Part shown: positions 9,283-19,689 of the stretch, in pieces
Layout: the number at the start of each line of letters is the position of its first letter
Numbering within the stretch: the stretch's first letter is position 1
Source of the DNA: Alphaproteobacteria bacterium
Lineage (GTDB): Bacteria; Planctomycetota; Phycisphaerae; UBA1845
Assembly (NCBI GenBank): GCA_028285105.1
Contig: JANQQE010000021.1
Span: 186,001-250,000 of the forward strand
Length of the DNA: 64,000 nt
Reading direction: 5' to 3'
Position numbers and translations under genes: made by a program
The notes under the pieces: generated by a model
Seen by the model: only the letters and a program-made list of their open reading frames with translations
Told to the model about the DNA's origin: nothing
The model's database searches: none

Positions 9283-9537
9283 ATGGCTGAAAAGAAGTCC
9301 AAGCGATCTCCCGTCAGCAGTATGTGGGGGCTCGCAGGAATGGGACTCGACCTGTCAGCCGCCGTAGCCGGTTTCACTTTGCTGGGCTGGTGGGCAGATA
9401 GCCACTGGCAAACGTCCCCACGATATACGCTGGTGGGGGTGATACTCGGATTGATCGGCGGAATGTACAACTTGATCCGCCGAGCATTGGCAGCGACCAG
9501 AAGCAACGATTCGGATCACGACGGTCCAGATTCATGA
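9283..9537 (+). CDS. atpZ: AtpZ/AtpI-family ATP synthase accessory protein
   Basis: This small membrane protein (84 residues from the ATG at 9283) has two transmembrane segments (GLDLSAAVAGFTLLGWWAD and YTLVGVILGLIGGMYNLI). This matches the F0F1-ATPase subunit family encoded first in many atp operons. GGAAAG lies 6-11 bases before the ATG. An in-frame GTG at 9247 would add 12 residues and is less likely. Proteins of this group have been linked to c-ring assembly and cation (Mg/Ca) transport. It overlaps the next gene by four bases (ATGA). Confidence 0.8.
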   Translation: MAEKKSKRSPVSSMWGLAGMGLDLSAAVAGFTLLGWWADSHWQTSPRYTLVGVILGLIGGMYNLIRRALAATRSNDSDHDGPDS

Positions 9538-9986
9538 ATGAATCAAAGCCGAGTTTCGCGGGTCGCTATTTGAAGCTGGTGTTGGCCAGTTTGGTAATGG
9601 GCGGATTAGCCGCCGCGGTTGGATTCGCCCCAACGCGCAATTTAGCCGGCGACTCGGGCGTCACAGCGATGTTTGCCGGATGTGCGGTGGCAGTGGTGGC
9701 TGGCTGGATTGGTGGTTTGGTCGCGTGTCAGCCCGGAAGCAGCGGACCTGAACGGATCAACCGCCTGCTGGGTGCTACGGCGCTGCGGATGTTCGCGGCA
9801 GTTGGCTTGGCGTTGGCTGCGGTATTCGCCGGAGAGTTCTCAACCAAGCCGTTGGTACTCTGGGTCGCATTGGCATACATGATAACCCTTGTTGGTGAGA
9901 CAGCGCTCTTCGTTCGCTGGACCAAACAAGACGAAACGAATACGAACTCAAGCACGACCAGCCAGGCAGCCCAAAGCGGAAAATGA
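9534..9986 (+). CDS. atpI: ATP synthase subunit I-like membrane protein
   Basis: This 150-residue protein has four hydrophobic segments (LVLASLVMGGLAAAVGF, VTAMFAGCAVAVVAGWIG, LRMFAAVGLALAAVFAG, LVLWVALAYMITLVGETAL) and a polar Ser/Thr/Gln tail. Size, topology and position just before atpB match the ATP_synt_I family, whose members assist c-ring assembly. Start and stop overlap with both neighbours (ATGA junctions), which points to translational coupling across atpZ-atpI-atpB. Confidence 0.75.
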   Translation: MNESKPSFAGRYLKLVLASLVMGGLAAAVGFAPTRNLAGDSGVTAMFAGCAVAVVAGWIGGLVACQPGSSGPERINRLLGATALRMFAAVGLALAAVFAGEFSTKPLVLWVALAYMITLVGETALFVRWTKQDETNTNSSTTSQAAQSGK

Positions 9987-10897
9987 TAATGACTGCAATG
10001 TTGGCATCCTCAAATCCTTTGAACCACGTTGTTCAGCACGTTTGGGGCGAACCGATCAAACTCGCCGATTCAGGCGTATTCAGCACGTTTACGCTGATGA
10101 GCAACCAGATCTTCATGATGGTGCTCGCTGCGTTTTTGCTCATCTTTTTCGTCATTCGGGCAGGTCGCCGTCGTCGTGGCAATTCCGGTATGGACGCAAT
10201 GGTGCCTGCCGGTTTCGGCAATTTCATCGAAACGATTTGCGTTTACCTTCGCGACGAGGTGGCCAAGCCTGCACTCGGCGAGCACACGGACCGCTTCATC
10301 AAATACATCTGGTCGGTGTTCTTTTTTATCTTCACCTGCAATCTCTTGGGCCTGATGCCCTTTGATGCCGTCGCGTACTTCGTCACCGGCATGCCAGCCA
10401 AACCGTTTCACCTTGGCGGAACCGCAACAGCCAACATCTGGGTCACTGGTACATTGGCACTCTGCACGCTTTTGATGATGGTTTTTAACGGGCTGCGACT
10501 TGGCGGCACGGCCTACCTTGCGCACTTTTGCCCGGGTCCATTGCTGATGGCCCCCTTGCTCGTTCCGGTCGAAATCATCGGAACCATCGCCAAGATTTTC
10601 GCACTGACCGTGCGACTTTTCGCCAACATGATGGCTGGCCACATCCTGCTTGCAGTGCTGATTGGATTCGCCACGAGCGCATTCGCTGTCGGCATGGTTA
10701 CAGGCGTCGGCGTCACGATTCCAGTCATACTCGGTAGCGTGGCGATTAACTTTTTGGAACTGTTCGTCGCAGCGCTTCAGGCATTTATCTTTACGTTCCT
10801 GACGACGCTGTTTATCGGCATGAGTGTCAACGTGCATCACCACGACGATCACGACGAACACGGGCATCACGAAGAAGGGGTTGCACACGCACACTAA
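9983..10897 (+). CDS. atpB: F0 ATP synthase subunit a
   Basis: Subunit a forms the proton half-channels beside the c-ring in the inner membrane. The 304-residue sequence has five to six transmembrane segments and the family signature LTVRLFANMMAGH with the essential Arg (Arg211). ELFVAALQAFIFTFL in the last helix carries the conserved Glu/Gln positions. The C terminus ends in a His/Asp-rich tail (about residues 284-304), unusual for the subunit and possibly metal-binding. The start overlaps the stop of atpI. Confidence 0.95.
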   Translation: MIMTAMLASSNPLNHVVQHVWGEPIKLADSGVFSTFTLMSNQIFMMVLAAFLLIFFVIRAGRRRRGNSGMDAMVPAGFGNFIETICVYLRDEVAKPALGEHTDRFIKYIWSVFFFIFTCNLLGLMPFDAVAYFVTGMPAKPFHLGGTATANIWVTGTLALCTLLMMVFNGLRLGGTAYLAHFCPGPLLMAPLLVPVEIIGTIAKIFALTVRLFANMMAGHILLAVLIGFATSAFAVGMVTGVGVTIPVILGSVAINFLELFVAALQAFIFTFLTTLFIGMSVNVHHHDDHDEHGHHEEGVAHAH

Positions 10898-11054
10898 GTT
10901 CGTGATGCGCCAGTGAGAAAAAATCATAACGTCGCCATGCCCGGAACAGATTGCAGGGCAGTCGGGTCGTAAGGCGTGAGAGCGCGATGGGGACGAGACA
11001 AATGGTAGCCATCCCTGCAGGGCTGCCCAATCGAAGTCGGAAAGGCATAAGACA

Positions 11055-11408
11055 ATGATGAGCAAGAAGAATTCATGGTTGGCATTGGGGGCGATCGTCC
11101 TCGGAATGCTGCTGATGGCCAACGATGCGATGGCCGCAGATGGTGAAGACGGTGCGAGCAGCCACAATGGCTCAGCTACCTTTCTCGATGCCGACGGTGC
11201 CCGCAAGCTGGGTGGTTCGATCGGTGCCGGTCTCGTCATCATGGGCGGAGCAGCAGGTATTGGTCGCATCGGTGGCAGTGCTGTCGAGTCGATGGCACGT
11301 CAGCCGGAAGCGGCAGGCAACATCTCGACCGCAACGATTATTACCGCGGCGATGATCGAAGGTGCCACGCTGTTCGCGGTCGTGGTCACCCTGCTCGCAG
11401 TCCTTTAG
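11055..11408 (+). CDS. atpE: F0 ATP synthase subunit c with N-terminal signal-like extension
   Basis: At 117 residues this is longer than the usual 70-90. Residues 1-28 form a signal-peptide-like segment (WLALGAIVLGMLLMANDAMA), followed by a short acidic/Ser region. The two c-ring helices are GGSIGAGLVIMGGAAGIGRI (Gly-rich motif) and STATIITAAMIEGATLFAV, with the ion-carrying Glu102. The residue after that Glu is Gly and no Gln sits in helix 1, so the Na+-binding set is absent and protons are the likely ion. GGAAAGG lies 11 bases before the start. A GGGCAG/CTGCCC pairing in the 157-base leader (10956-10961 with 11023-11028) could influence its translation. Confidence 0.94.
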   Translation: MMSKKNSWLALGAIVLGMLLMANDAMAADGEDGASSHNGSATFLDADGARKLGGSIGAGLVIMGGAAGIGRIGGSAVESMARQPEAAGNISTATIITAAMIEGATLFAVVVTLLAVL

Positions 11409-11498
11409 TGATCGAATCTGCAAGGCATTGGCACGCTTCGAAACGCGGTGCGTGCCAATGCCTGCAAAAAACGAAACAAAACAAACGCTCGCAACGGT

Positions 11499-12101
11499 AT
11501 GCAAAACATGATGCGAATAACAAAAAACTGGATGATGACCGCCGCTTTTCTGGCAACCGCCTCGCAGGCGTTGGCCTCCGATTCCGGTGAAGCGCCGAAT
11601 CCATTTGCGGGCGACCTGGGAAATGCCGTCTGGACGCTGGTCATCTTCCTGATCGTCGTGGTTCTTCTGGGCAAGTTTCTCTGGGGACCGATCCTCAACG
11701 GACTTCAATCGCGCGAAACATTCATCACCAACGCCCTTCGCGATGCCGACGAAGCCAGCAAGAAGGCTCAGGCGCAGTTGGCTGAGTACAACGAAAAACT
11801 CGACCAAGCCCGCGCTGAAGCCACCGCCATCGTCGAAGAAGGTCGCCGTGACGCCGAAGTCACCAAGCGAACCATTCAGGACGAAGCCCGATCAGAAGCA
11901 GACAAAATGATCGAACGTGCCAAACGCGAAATCGGTATCGCCCGCGACTCGGCTGTCCGCGAACTGTGCGACCTCGGTGCCAAGATGGCCACCGACGCCG
12001 CAACCAAAATCGTCGGCAGAGAACTTTCAGCCGGCGACCACGAACGTCTGATCCGCGAATCGATTGACGAGATCACAGCCCGAAGCGCGTCGCGCAATTA
12101 G
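11499..12101 (+). CDS. atpF: F0 ATP synthase subunit b
   Basis: Subunit b is the peripheral stalk linking F0 to delta and alpha. From the ATG at 11499 it has 200 residues. A signal-peptide-like segment (MMTAAFLATASQALAS) precedes the single transmembrane helix (VWTLVIFLIVVVLLGKFLWGP), followed by a long charged heptad region (about residues 60-170). The start is uncertain: ATGs at 11508 and 11511 and a GTG at 11448 are also in frame and none has a clear ribosome binding site. A second b-type gene (b') is not present. A perfect inverted repeat follows. Confidence 0.9.
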   Translation: MQNMMRITKNWMMTAAFLATASQALASDSGEAPNPFAGDLGNAVWTLVIFLIVVVLLGKFLWGPILNGLQSRETFITNALRDADEASKKAQAQLAEYNEKLDQARAEATAIVEEGRRDAEVTKRTIQDEARSEADKMIERAKREIGIARDSAVRELCDLGAKMATDAATKIVGRELSAGDHERLIRESIDEITARSASRN

Positions 12102-12105
12102 GCAT

Positions 12106-12168
12106 GTAGGGTCCGCTGTGCGGACCGAGAACTTGAGATTTAACGGCGGTCCGCACAGCGGACCCTAC
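12106..12168. repeat. Perfect 21-bp inverted repeat between atpF and atpH
   Basis: The left arm (12106-12126, starting GTAGGGTCCGCTGTGCGGAC) is exactly complementary to the right arm (12148-12168), around a 21-base spacer. The arms also contain an internal dyad (GGTCCGC/GCGGACC). The same sequence recurs at 14612-14684, so this is a dispersed repeat unit and not merely a local terminator. No T-run follows. Confidence 0.9.
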
Positions 12169-12197
12169 GAGATTACGAGACGTTGAGTTAAGTCATC

Positions 12198-12800
12198 ATG
12201 GCAAAGTTTGAACACGGCAGCATCGCGATCGCAGACAGCTACGCCAAAACGCTCCTCGAACTTTCCGAGGAAAGCGGGCAGTCAGACGCAGTGTTGGCGG
12301 ACTTTGGCGAGTTCGACAAACTTCTCAAAACCGACGAAGCGTTCGCAAACTTCATGTTCAGCCAATCGGTCGATGCAGAGCAACGTTCCAACGTCCTTGA
12401 AAAGCACTTTCGCGGCAACATGAACGACCTGCTTCTAAGCACACTGCAAGTCGTCAACCGCAAAGAACGCTGCGAATTGCTCGAGCTTATATACGAGCGA
12501 TTCCGCCTTGCATTGGAAGCTTCACGCAATCAGGTGGACGCGCATGTCACGTCGGCAATCCCGCTCGATGACAACCTCCGCGAAAGCCTCCGAGCTGCTG
12601 CTTCAAAGTTCTGTGGTAAAGAAGTGCGCCTCATCGAAGAGGTCGACGCAACCATCCTAGGCGGATTGGTCGTACGCATTGGCGACGAAAAAATAGACAC
12701 CAGCGCCGTCACCAGACTCAAAGTTCTCAACGGCGCATTGGTACAAAGAGCATCAGACGAAATACACGGTGGCCGCTCGTTTGCGGATGCCGTCAGCTAA
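12198..12800 (+). CDS. atpH: F1 ATP synthase subunit delta
   Basis: Delta (OSCP) joins the peripheral stalk to the top of the F1 head. The 200-residue protein has the expected N-terminal helical bundle (IADSYAKTLLELSEESGQ) and the C-terminal family signature DATILGGLVVRIGDEKIDTS. It lies 96 bases after atpF, behind the inverted repeat, and 83 bases before atpA. Confidence 0.93.
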   Translation: MAKFEHGSIAIADSYAKTLLELSEESGQSDAVLADFGEFDKLLKTDEAFANFMFSQSVDAEQRSNVLEKHFRGNMNDLLLSTLQVVNRKERCELLELIYERFRLALEASRNQVDAHVTSAIPLDDNLRESLRAAASKFCGKEVRLIEEVDATILGGLVVRIGDEKIDTSAVTRLKVLNGALVQRASDEIHGGRSFADAVS

Positions 12801-12883
12801 CGACGTACAAATAAACAGAAATTCGGCGGAAGCGCATTCGTGCAACACCGCCAACGTGTCAATCGAAATAAAGCGAGTACGCG

Positions 12884-14608
12884 ATGAAGTTCAAAGTTGA
12901 TGAAATCTCCTCGGTCCTGCGGGAAGAAATCAGCAAGTACCAATCCACGATCGATGTCGCCGAAGTCGGCAAGGTCCTGGAAGTTGGCGATGGTATCGCC
13001 CGTCTTTACGGCCTGAGCAATGCGATGGCTGGCGAGATGGTCGAATTCTCCAACGGTGCCATCGGGCAGGTCCTTAACCTGGAAGAGGGCTCGGTCGGTG
13101 TGGCGGTGCTTGGTGATTATCTCGGTATCAAGGAAGGCGACGAGGTCAAGCGTACCGGCAAGTTGTTGAGTGTTCCATGCGGTCCGGCAATGGTTGGCCG
13201 TGTGGTTGACCCCCTCGGACGCCCGCTCGACGGTAAGGGCAGCATCGAAACCAACCTGTCGCGCCCGCTCGAATTCAAAGCCCCCGGCATCGCCGAACGT
13301 CAGCCAGTAACCGAACCGCTGCAAACCGGTATCAAAGCGATCGACAGCATGATCCCCGTCGGCCGCGGCCAGCGCGAACTCATCATTGGCGACCGAAAAA
13401 CGGGCAAGACCGCCGTCGCCCTCGACACCATCATCAACCAGAAAGACACCGGTGTGATCTGCGTCTACATCGCGATTGGCCAAAAAGAATCGACCGTTGC
13501 ATCGGTCGTCGAAACGCTTCGCGAACAGGGCGCGATGGACTACACCATCGTCGTCTCTGCCGCCGCTGCAAACCCCGCACCGCTGCAATACATCGCACCG
13601 TACGCCGGTGCCGCGATGGCTGAGTACTTCATGTACGAGCAAGGCAAAGCCACCCTCTGCGTGTACGACGACTTGTCCAAACAAGCACAGGCCTATCGCC
13701 AGATGTCGCTGCTCTTGCGTCGTCCGCCGGGCCGCGAAGCCTATCCCGGTGACGTGTTCTACCTACACTCCCGTTTGCTCGAGCGTAGCTGCAAGTTGCT
13801 CGACGAATACGCAGTGGTTCCGTCATCGACAGCCGACGATTGCAAAGACCGCAGCGTCATCGTCAAGCATCCGGATGGTTTGTCGGCTCCGAAAGAACAT
13901 CGCCCAGACGATGAAACCGGCGCGTACCACCGCCCTGAGGGCAAAGAAAAAGCCGAAGCTTGGCTTGAAACCATGCCCAACAAGGACGCGCACAAGATTC
14001 ATCGCTTCCCAGACTCCGGCGGATCAATGACAGCCCTACCCGTCATCGAAACGCTCGAAGGCGAAGTGTCTGCATACATTCCGACCAACGTGATTTCGAT
14101 TACCGACGGCCAGATTTACCTCGAACCGGATCTGTTCTTCGCCGGTATCCGTCCAGCTGTTAACGTCGGTATCAGCGTGTCGCGTGTGGGTGGTAACGCC
14201 CAGGTGAAGGCAATGAAGAAAGTCTCCGGTTCGCTGCGTTTGGACCTTGCAGCGTTCCGCGAGTTGGAAGCGTTTGCCCAGTTGGGTACGGATCTCGACA
14301 AGTCAACGCAAGCCCAGCTTGATCGTGGTATGCGAATGGTCGAACTGCTCAAGCAACCGCAATACGTTCCGCTGGCTGTCGCCGACCAGGTCATCAGTAT
14401 CTTCGCCGGTACCGGTGGTCTGCTCGACCCGATTCCGGTCGATAAGGTGCTCGACTTTGAAGCCAAGATGCTTCAACTCATTCGCGACGAATTTCCTGAA
14501 ATCCGCGACGAGATCACCAACACGAAAAAGATGTCGGACGACACGTCGGCAAAGCTCAAGAAAACGATCGAAGATTTTGGCCGCCGATACGTCAGCGAAA
14601 ACCAGTAA
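12884..14608 (+). CDS. atpA: F1 ATP synthase subunit alpha with internal insertion
   Basis: Alpha is the non-catalytic nucleotide-binding subunit of F1. Here it is 574 residues, about 60-70 longer than usual. Walker A is GDRKTGKT (169-176), and family features include LYIAPYAG-like [18 protein letters not shown] and [12 protein letters not shown]. The extra length is a single insertion between the helix [13 protein letters not shown] (about 290-302) and [12 protein letters not shown] (from 379). That stretch has about 77 residues where E. coli has about 21. It is hydrophilic, His/Lys/Asp-rich and in frame, and the flanks are intact, so it is not a frameshift. Its role is unknown. Confidence 0.96.
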   Translation: MKFKVDEISSVLREEISKYQSTIDVAEVGKVLEVGDGIARLYGLSNAMAGEMVEFSNGAIGQVLNLEEGSVGVAVLGDYLGIKEGDEVKRTGKLLSVPCGPAMVGRVVDPLGRPLDGKGSIETNLSRPLEFKAPGIAERQPVTEPLQTGIKAIDSMIPVGRGQRELIIGDRKTGKTAVALDTIINQKDTGVICVYIAIGQKESTVASVVETLREQGAMDYTIVVSAAAANPAPLQYIAPYAGAAMAEYFMYEQGKATLCVYDDLSKQAQAYRQMSLLLRRPPGREAYPGDVFYLHSRLLERSCKLLDEYAVVPSSTADDCKDRSVIVKHPDGLSAPKEHRPDDETGAYHRPEGKEKAEAWLETMPNKDAHKIHRFPDSGGSMTALPVIETLEGEVSAYIPTNVISITDGQIYLEPDLFFAGIRPAVNVGISVSRVGGNAQVKAMKKVSGSLRLDLAAFRELEAFAQLGTDLDKSTQAQLDRGMRMVELLKQPQYVPLAVADQVISIFAGTGGLLDPIPVDKVLDFEAKMLQLIRDEFPEIRDEITNTKKMSDDTSAKLKKTIEDFGRRYVSENQ

Positions 14609-14611
14609 GTT

Positions 14612-14684
14612 GTAGGGTCCGCTGTGCGGACCAAGGATGCCCTTATCCTCTGATCGAATCGACGGTCCGCACAGCGGAACCTCC
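14612..14684. repeat. Second, imperfect copy of the atpF-atpH inverted repeat
   Basis: The left arm 14612-14632 is identical to the left arm at 12106-12126. The right arm 14664-14684 differs at two positions. The spacer is 31 bases and unrelated to that of the first copy. It lies between atpA and atpG, four bases after the atpA stop codon. Confidence 0.85.
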
Positions 14685-14730
14685 GGATCCGGTTGGAATC
14701 GAAGCCAAAACGTAGGAAGCCCTAAACGCC

Positions 14731-17174
<2,444 letters not shown>

Positions 17175-17192
17175 TCTTCAAACGGATTCATC

Positions 17193-17585
17193 ATGGCCGA
17201 CAAAACCTTTTCATGCACAGTCCTGACGCCCGAGCGCACCGTTCTGGATACTGAGGTGACCTCCGCGATCATCCCAGCCCACGACGGTGAGGTTGGCATT
17301 TTGCGTGGGCGCGCTCCCCTGCTGTGTCGATTGGGCGTCGGCATCTTGAAACTCGAAGGCTGCCCCGACCCCACGCGTCTTTATCTCGATTCCGGTTTTG
17401 CCGAAGTCGCCAACAACAAGATCACGATCCTCACCGAAAACGCCTTAAAACCCGGCGAAATCGATGCAGCCGAAGTCAAATCCGACCTTCAAGAGGCGCA
17501 GAACCGAACGGCTACCACGCAGGATGAACAGGAACGGCGCAGCAAAGACTTAGCCCGCTGCAAGAAGAAACTCGAATTGGTTTAA
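17193..17585 (+). CDS. atpC: F1 ATP synthase subunit epsilon
   Basis: Epsilon binds gamma and inhibits ATP hydrolysis. The 130-residue protein has the N-terminal beta-sandwich with the family signature IIPAHDGEVGILRGRAPLL and DSGFAEVANNKITILTE, then a C-terminal helical hairpin. It closes the operon. The convergent regulator gene ends 63 bases away; no strong terminator hairpin is visible between them. Confidence 0.93.
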   Translation: MADKTFSCTVLTPERTVLDTEVTSAIIPAHDGEVGILRGRAPLLCRLGVGILKLEGCPDPTRLYLDSGFAEVANNKITILTENALKPGEIDAAEVKSDLQEAQNRTATTQDEQERRSKDLARCKKKLELV

Positions 17586-17648
17586 GTTCTGGTTTGATTC
17601 TTGTTCGAACCGCCCGACCGACGGTTTGACGCGAGCGTCGTTGCCGAC

Positions 17649-18314
17649 TCACAAGTCGACAATCCCTTCTCGAATGGCGAACCGCGCCAGCGACACCCGA
17701 TCGTGGATGTTGAGTTTCTTCATCAGGCTGACCTTTTGCTTGTCCGCCGTCTTATAAGAAATCTCAAGCTCTTCGCACGCCTTCTTCAGCGATTTGCCCA
17801 ATGCGAGTACGACCATCAGCTGTTGCTCGCGCGGGCTCAACGTATCGGACCGGGTCTTGATTGACTTGCTCGGTTTGAACGCCTGGACCGAAGGGTCAAG
17901 GCGGTCGAGAAAATCGGCAGCGTAATAGCAGGAGCCTGCGTATACCGCGCGCATCGCATCGCAGATATCTTCGAACCTACTCGCCTGATGCAGCAGTCCC
18001 GGAACTTCTGCATCGAGCGCGCGCCGAAGATCGACGTCACACACTGTCCGTGGCACGATGATGACGCCCGTTTGCGGCACTTCGTGCATCAATTCCTGGA
18101 CAACATCGAATGCCGACGCATCGTTTTCATTGGTGCTGATCAGCGCAATGTCCGGAGCCAACTTGCGCGATACGGCTAAGACGCTGCCATAATCTGCAAA
18201 CGATCCGACACAATCGAATTCGCCTGACTCATCGATTTTGAAGCGCAGGCCATCGCGCATGAGTGTATACGGATCCACAATCATGACTGTGATGGGTGCA
18301 TTCGTGGTAGGCAT
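17649..18314 (-). CDS. LuxR/NarL-family response regulator with degenerate receiver domain
   Basis: The 221-residue protein has an N-terminal receiver-like domain (about 8-130) and a C-terminal LuxR-type HTH (about 158-219: LSPREQQLMVVLALGKSL, then ELEISYKTADKQKVSLM). The receiver lacks its chemistry. The usual acidic pair is reduced to one Asp (IVDPY, Asp14), the phosphoacceptor position reads DIALIST (Ser60), and the Lys of the GxxxK loop is replaced (GLLHQAS). It therefore probably does not respond to phosphorylation and may be controlled by another signal or by dimerisation. No histidine kinase gene is nearby. Confidence 0.85.
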   Translation of the reverse strand: MPTTNAPITVMIVDPYTLMRDGLRFKIDESGEFDCVGSFADYGSVLAVSRKLAPDIALISTNENDASAFDVVQELMHEVPQTGVIIVPRTVCDVDLRRALDAEVPGLLHQASRFEDICDAMRAVYAGSCYYAADFLDRLDPSVQAFKPSKSIKTRSDTLSPREQQLMVVLALGKSLKKACEELEISYKTADKQKVSLMKKLNIHDRVSLARFAIREGIVDL

Positions 18315-18825
18315 AAATTCAGATGGGACTCTTCGCGACCATCAATTCGTGATGCCGTTCAACTGCCGCCCGGCCGACCGGCATCGCTGTGACTTGAAAA
18401 TGTAGAATGTCTTCAAGATTTGATTGTCTAGGATCACACCCGGTGCTTCCTTAGGGTTTTTCACCCAATTGCCCACAAATAACACACGCTTTGCCCAGAT
18501 TTACATTTGGGTCGCCAGCAAGGTGGTTGGGGGGACAATCAAGTCGTGTCCGCGAAACATTCTCGCGAATCCTGTTCAGCTTGAACGTGATAGCAAGGAG
18601 CGGTTTTGTCGATTATGAACTTTGTGCGGAATCGAAGTGCCAAACAGCCAGCCCGCTGTTCCTATTCGACGGCGGCGATTCAAGCCAAGCGCTGCTCGAT
18701 GAGAATTCGATTTACAACAAGATCGTCTCCTTCGATTTCGATTACAATCGGATGCACCTGCCCAGGTATGAACTCAAGAACGCAGAAGGCGGAGCCCTCA
18801 TGGCAGGGTGCGACAGGGAGTCACG
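18315..18825. other. Gene-free divergent region between regulator and MBL genes
   Basis: About 510 bases between two divergent genes. It holds a short near-palindrome, CCCAGAT-TTAC-ATTTGGG (18494-18511), that could be an operator. A frame at 18491-18895 is open but overlaps the start of the MBL gene and matches nothing I know. I see no strong promoter pair. Confidence 0.4.
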
Positions 18826-19689
18826 ATGCTCACAATCACGTTCCTTGGTGTCGGCGGTGCATTCGCCAAACGAAACCATCAATCCAACGCTCTGATCGAA
18901 ATCTGGAATGAAGGCCCCGATCGTCAGCAAGCACCTGACGACAACCTGCTCATCGATTTTGGTGCGACCGGTCCGCTCGCTCTTCATGAACTCAAAGACG
19001 AAGATGGGTTTGCGTATCTCAACGACAAAGGCCGAATCCACTTCCCATCGATCAAGCGTGTGTTCATCTCGCACCTGCACGCCGACCACATCGGTGGATT
19101 GGAAGAGATGGCGTTTGCAAATCGATTCCTGTATGCCGGATTCAAACCGCAGTTGATCAGCAGCGATAAGATTCTAAATAATTTGTGGGAACAGTCGCTT
19201 CGAGGCGGGCTTGGCGTCTTGAAGGACAAGTGCGCAAGTCTGAGCGATTATTTTGAATCGCACGCCATCGCAATGACCGACACCAACCGTTCCGGCTTGA
19301 CGATACGAGACAAATACCGATTCACGATATTCCCAACCGACCACCTGAGTATTCGCGAAAAATACGATTGGCCAAGTCTTGGTTTGTTTATCGACGAGGC
19401 TGGATCTGGTGATGGGGCGTTCTTTTCTGGCGATACACGATACGATTTTGAAGCGTATGGGTCGATGCTCAGCCGATCAAAGATCGTCTTTCACGATGTA
19501 CAGCTTTTCGACCAACCCGACCCGGTCCACGCCCTGCTCAGCGAACTAAAAACAATGCCCGAAGCCATTCGAAGGAAAACGTGGCTCTATCACTTCGACG
19601 ATACCTGGGACGACCCCGAATTTGACCACATCAAAGAACTTTTTGCCGGATTTGTCTTACCCAAAAAACGTTACGTCATCTTCAATTAG
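18826..19689 (+). CDS. Metallo-beta-lactamase-fold hydrolase (RNase Z-like)
   Basis: The ATG at 18826 is preceded by AGGGAG at 6-11 bases, so the in-frame GTG at 18808 is not needed. The 287-residue protein carries the metal-binding signature SHLHADHIGG, a later FSGDTRYD with the bridging Asp, a His in FPTDHLS and a C-terminal LYHFDDTW. The long N-terminal strand LTITFLGVGGAFA and the overall plan resemble the RNase Z/ElaC and cyclic-phosphodiesterase branch. The substrate cannot be predicted. Its 3' end overlaps the convergent Clp-N gene by eight bases. Confidence 0.8.
   Translation: MLTITFLGVGGAFAKRNHQSNALIEIWNEGPDRQQAPDDNLLIDFGATGPLALHELKDEDGFAYLNDKGRIHFPSIKRVFISHLHADHIGGLEEMAFANRFLYAGFKPQLISSDKILNNLWEQSLRGGLGVLKDKCASLSDYFESHAIAMTDTNRSGLTIRDKYRFTIFPTDHLSIREKYDWPSLGLFIDEAGSGDGAFFSGDTRYDFEAYGSMLSRSKIVFHDVQLFDQPDPVHALLSELKTMPEAIRRKTWLYHFDDTWDDPEFDHIKELFAGFVLPKKRYVIFN

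Noticed and set aside
10070..11269. 399-codon open frame on the minus strand
   Set aside because: Lies wholly antisense to atpB and atpE, which have unmistakable family motifs.
12148..12168. Inverted repeat after atpF read as a plain terminator
   Set aside because: No T-run follows, atpH continues the operon, and the same arms recur at 14612, which favours a dispersed repeat.
18491..18895. 134-codon frame before the MBL gene
   Set aside because: Overlaps the MBL start by 70 bases, has no binding site and no family match. The middle part looks fairly protein-like, so it was kept only as a note in the region entry.
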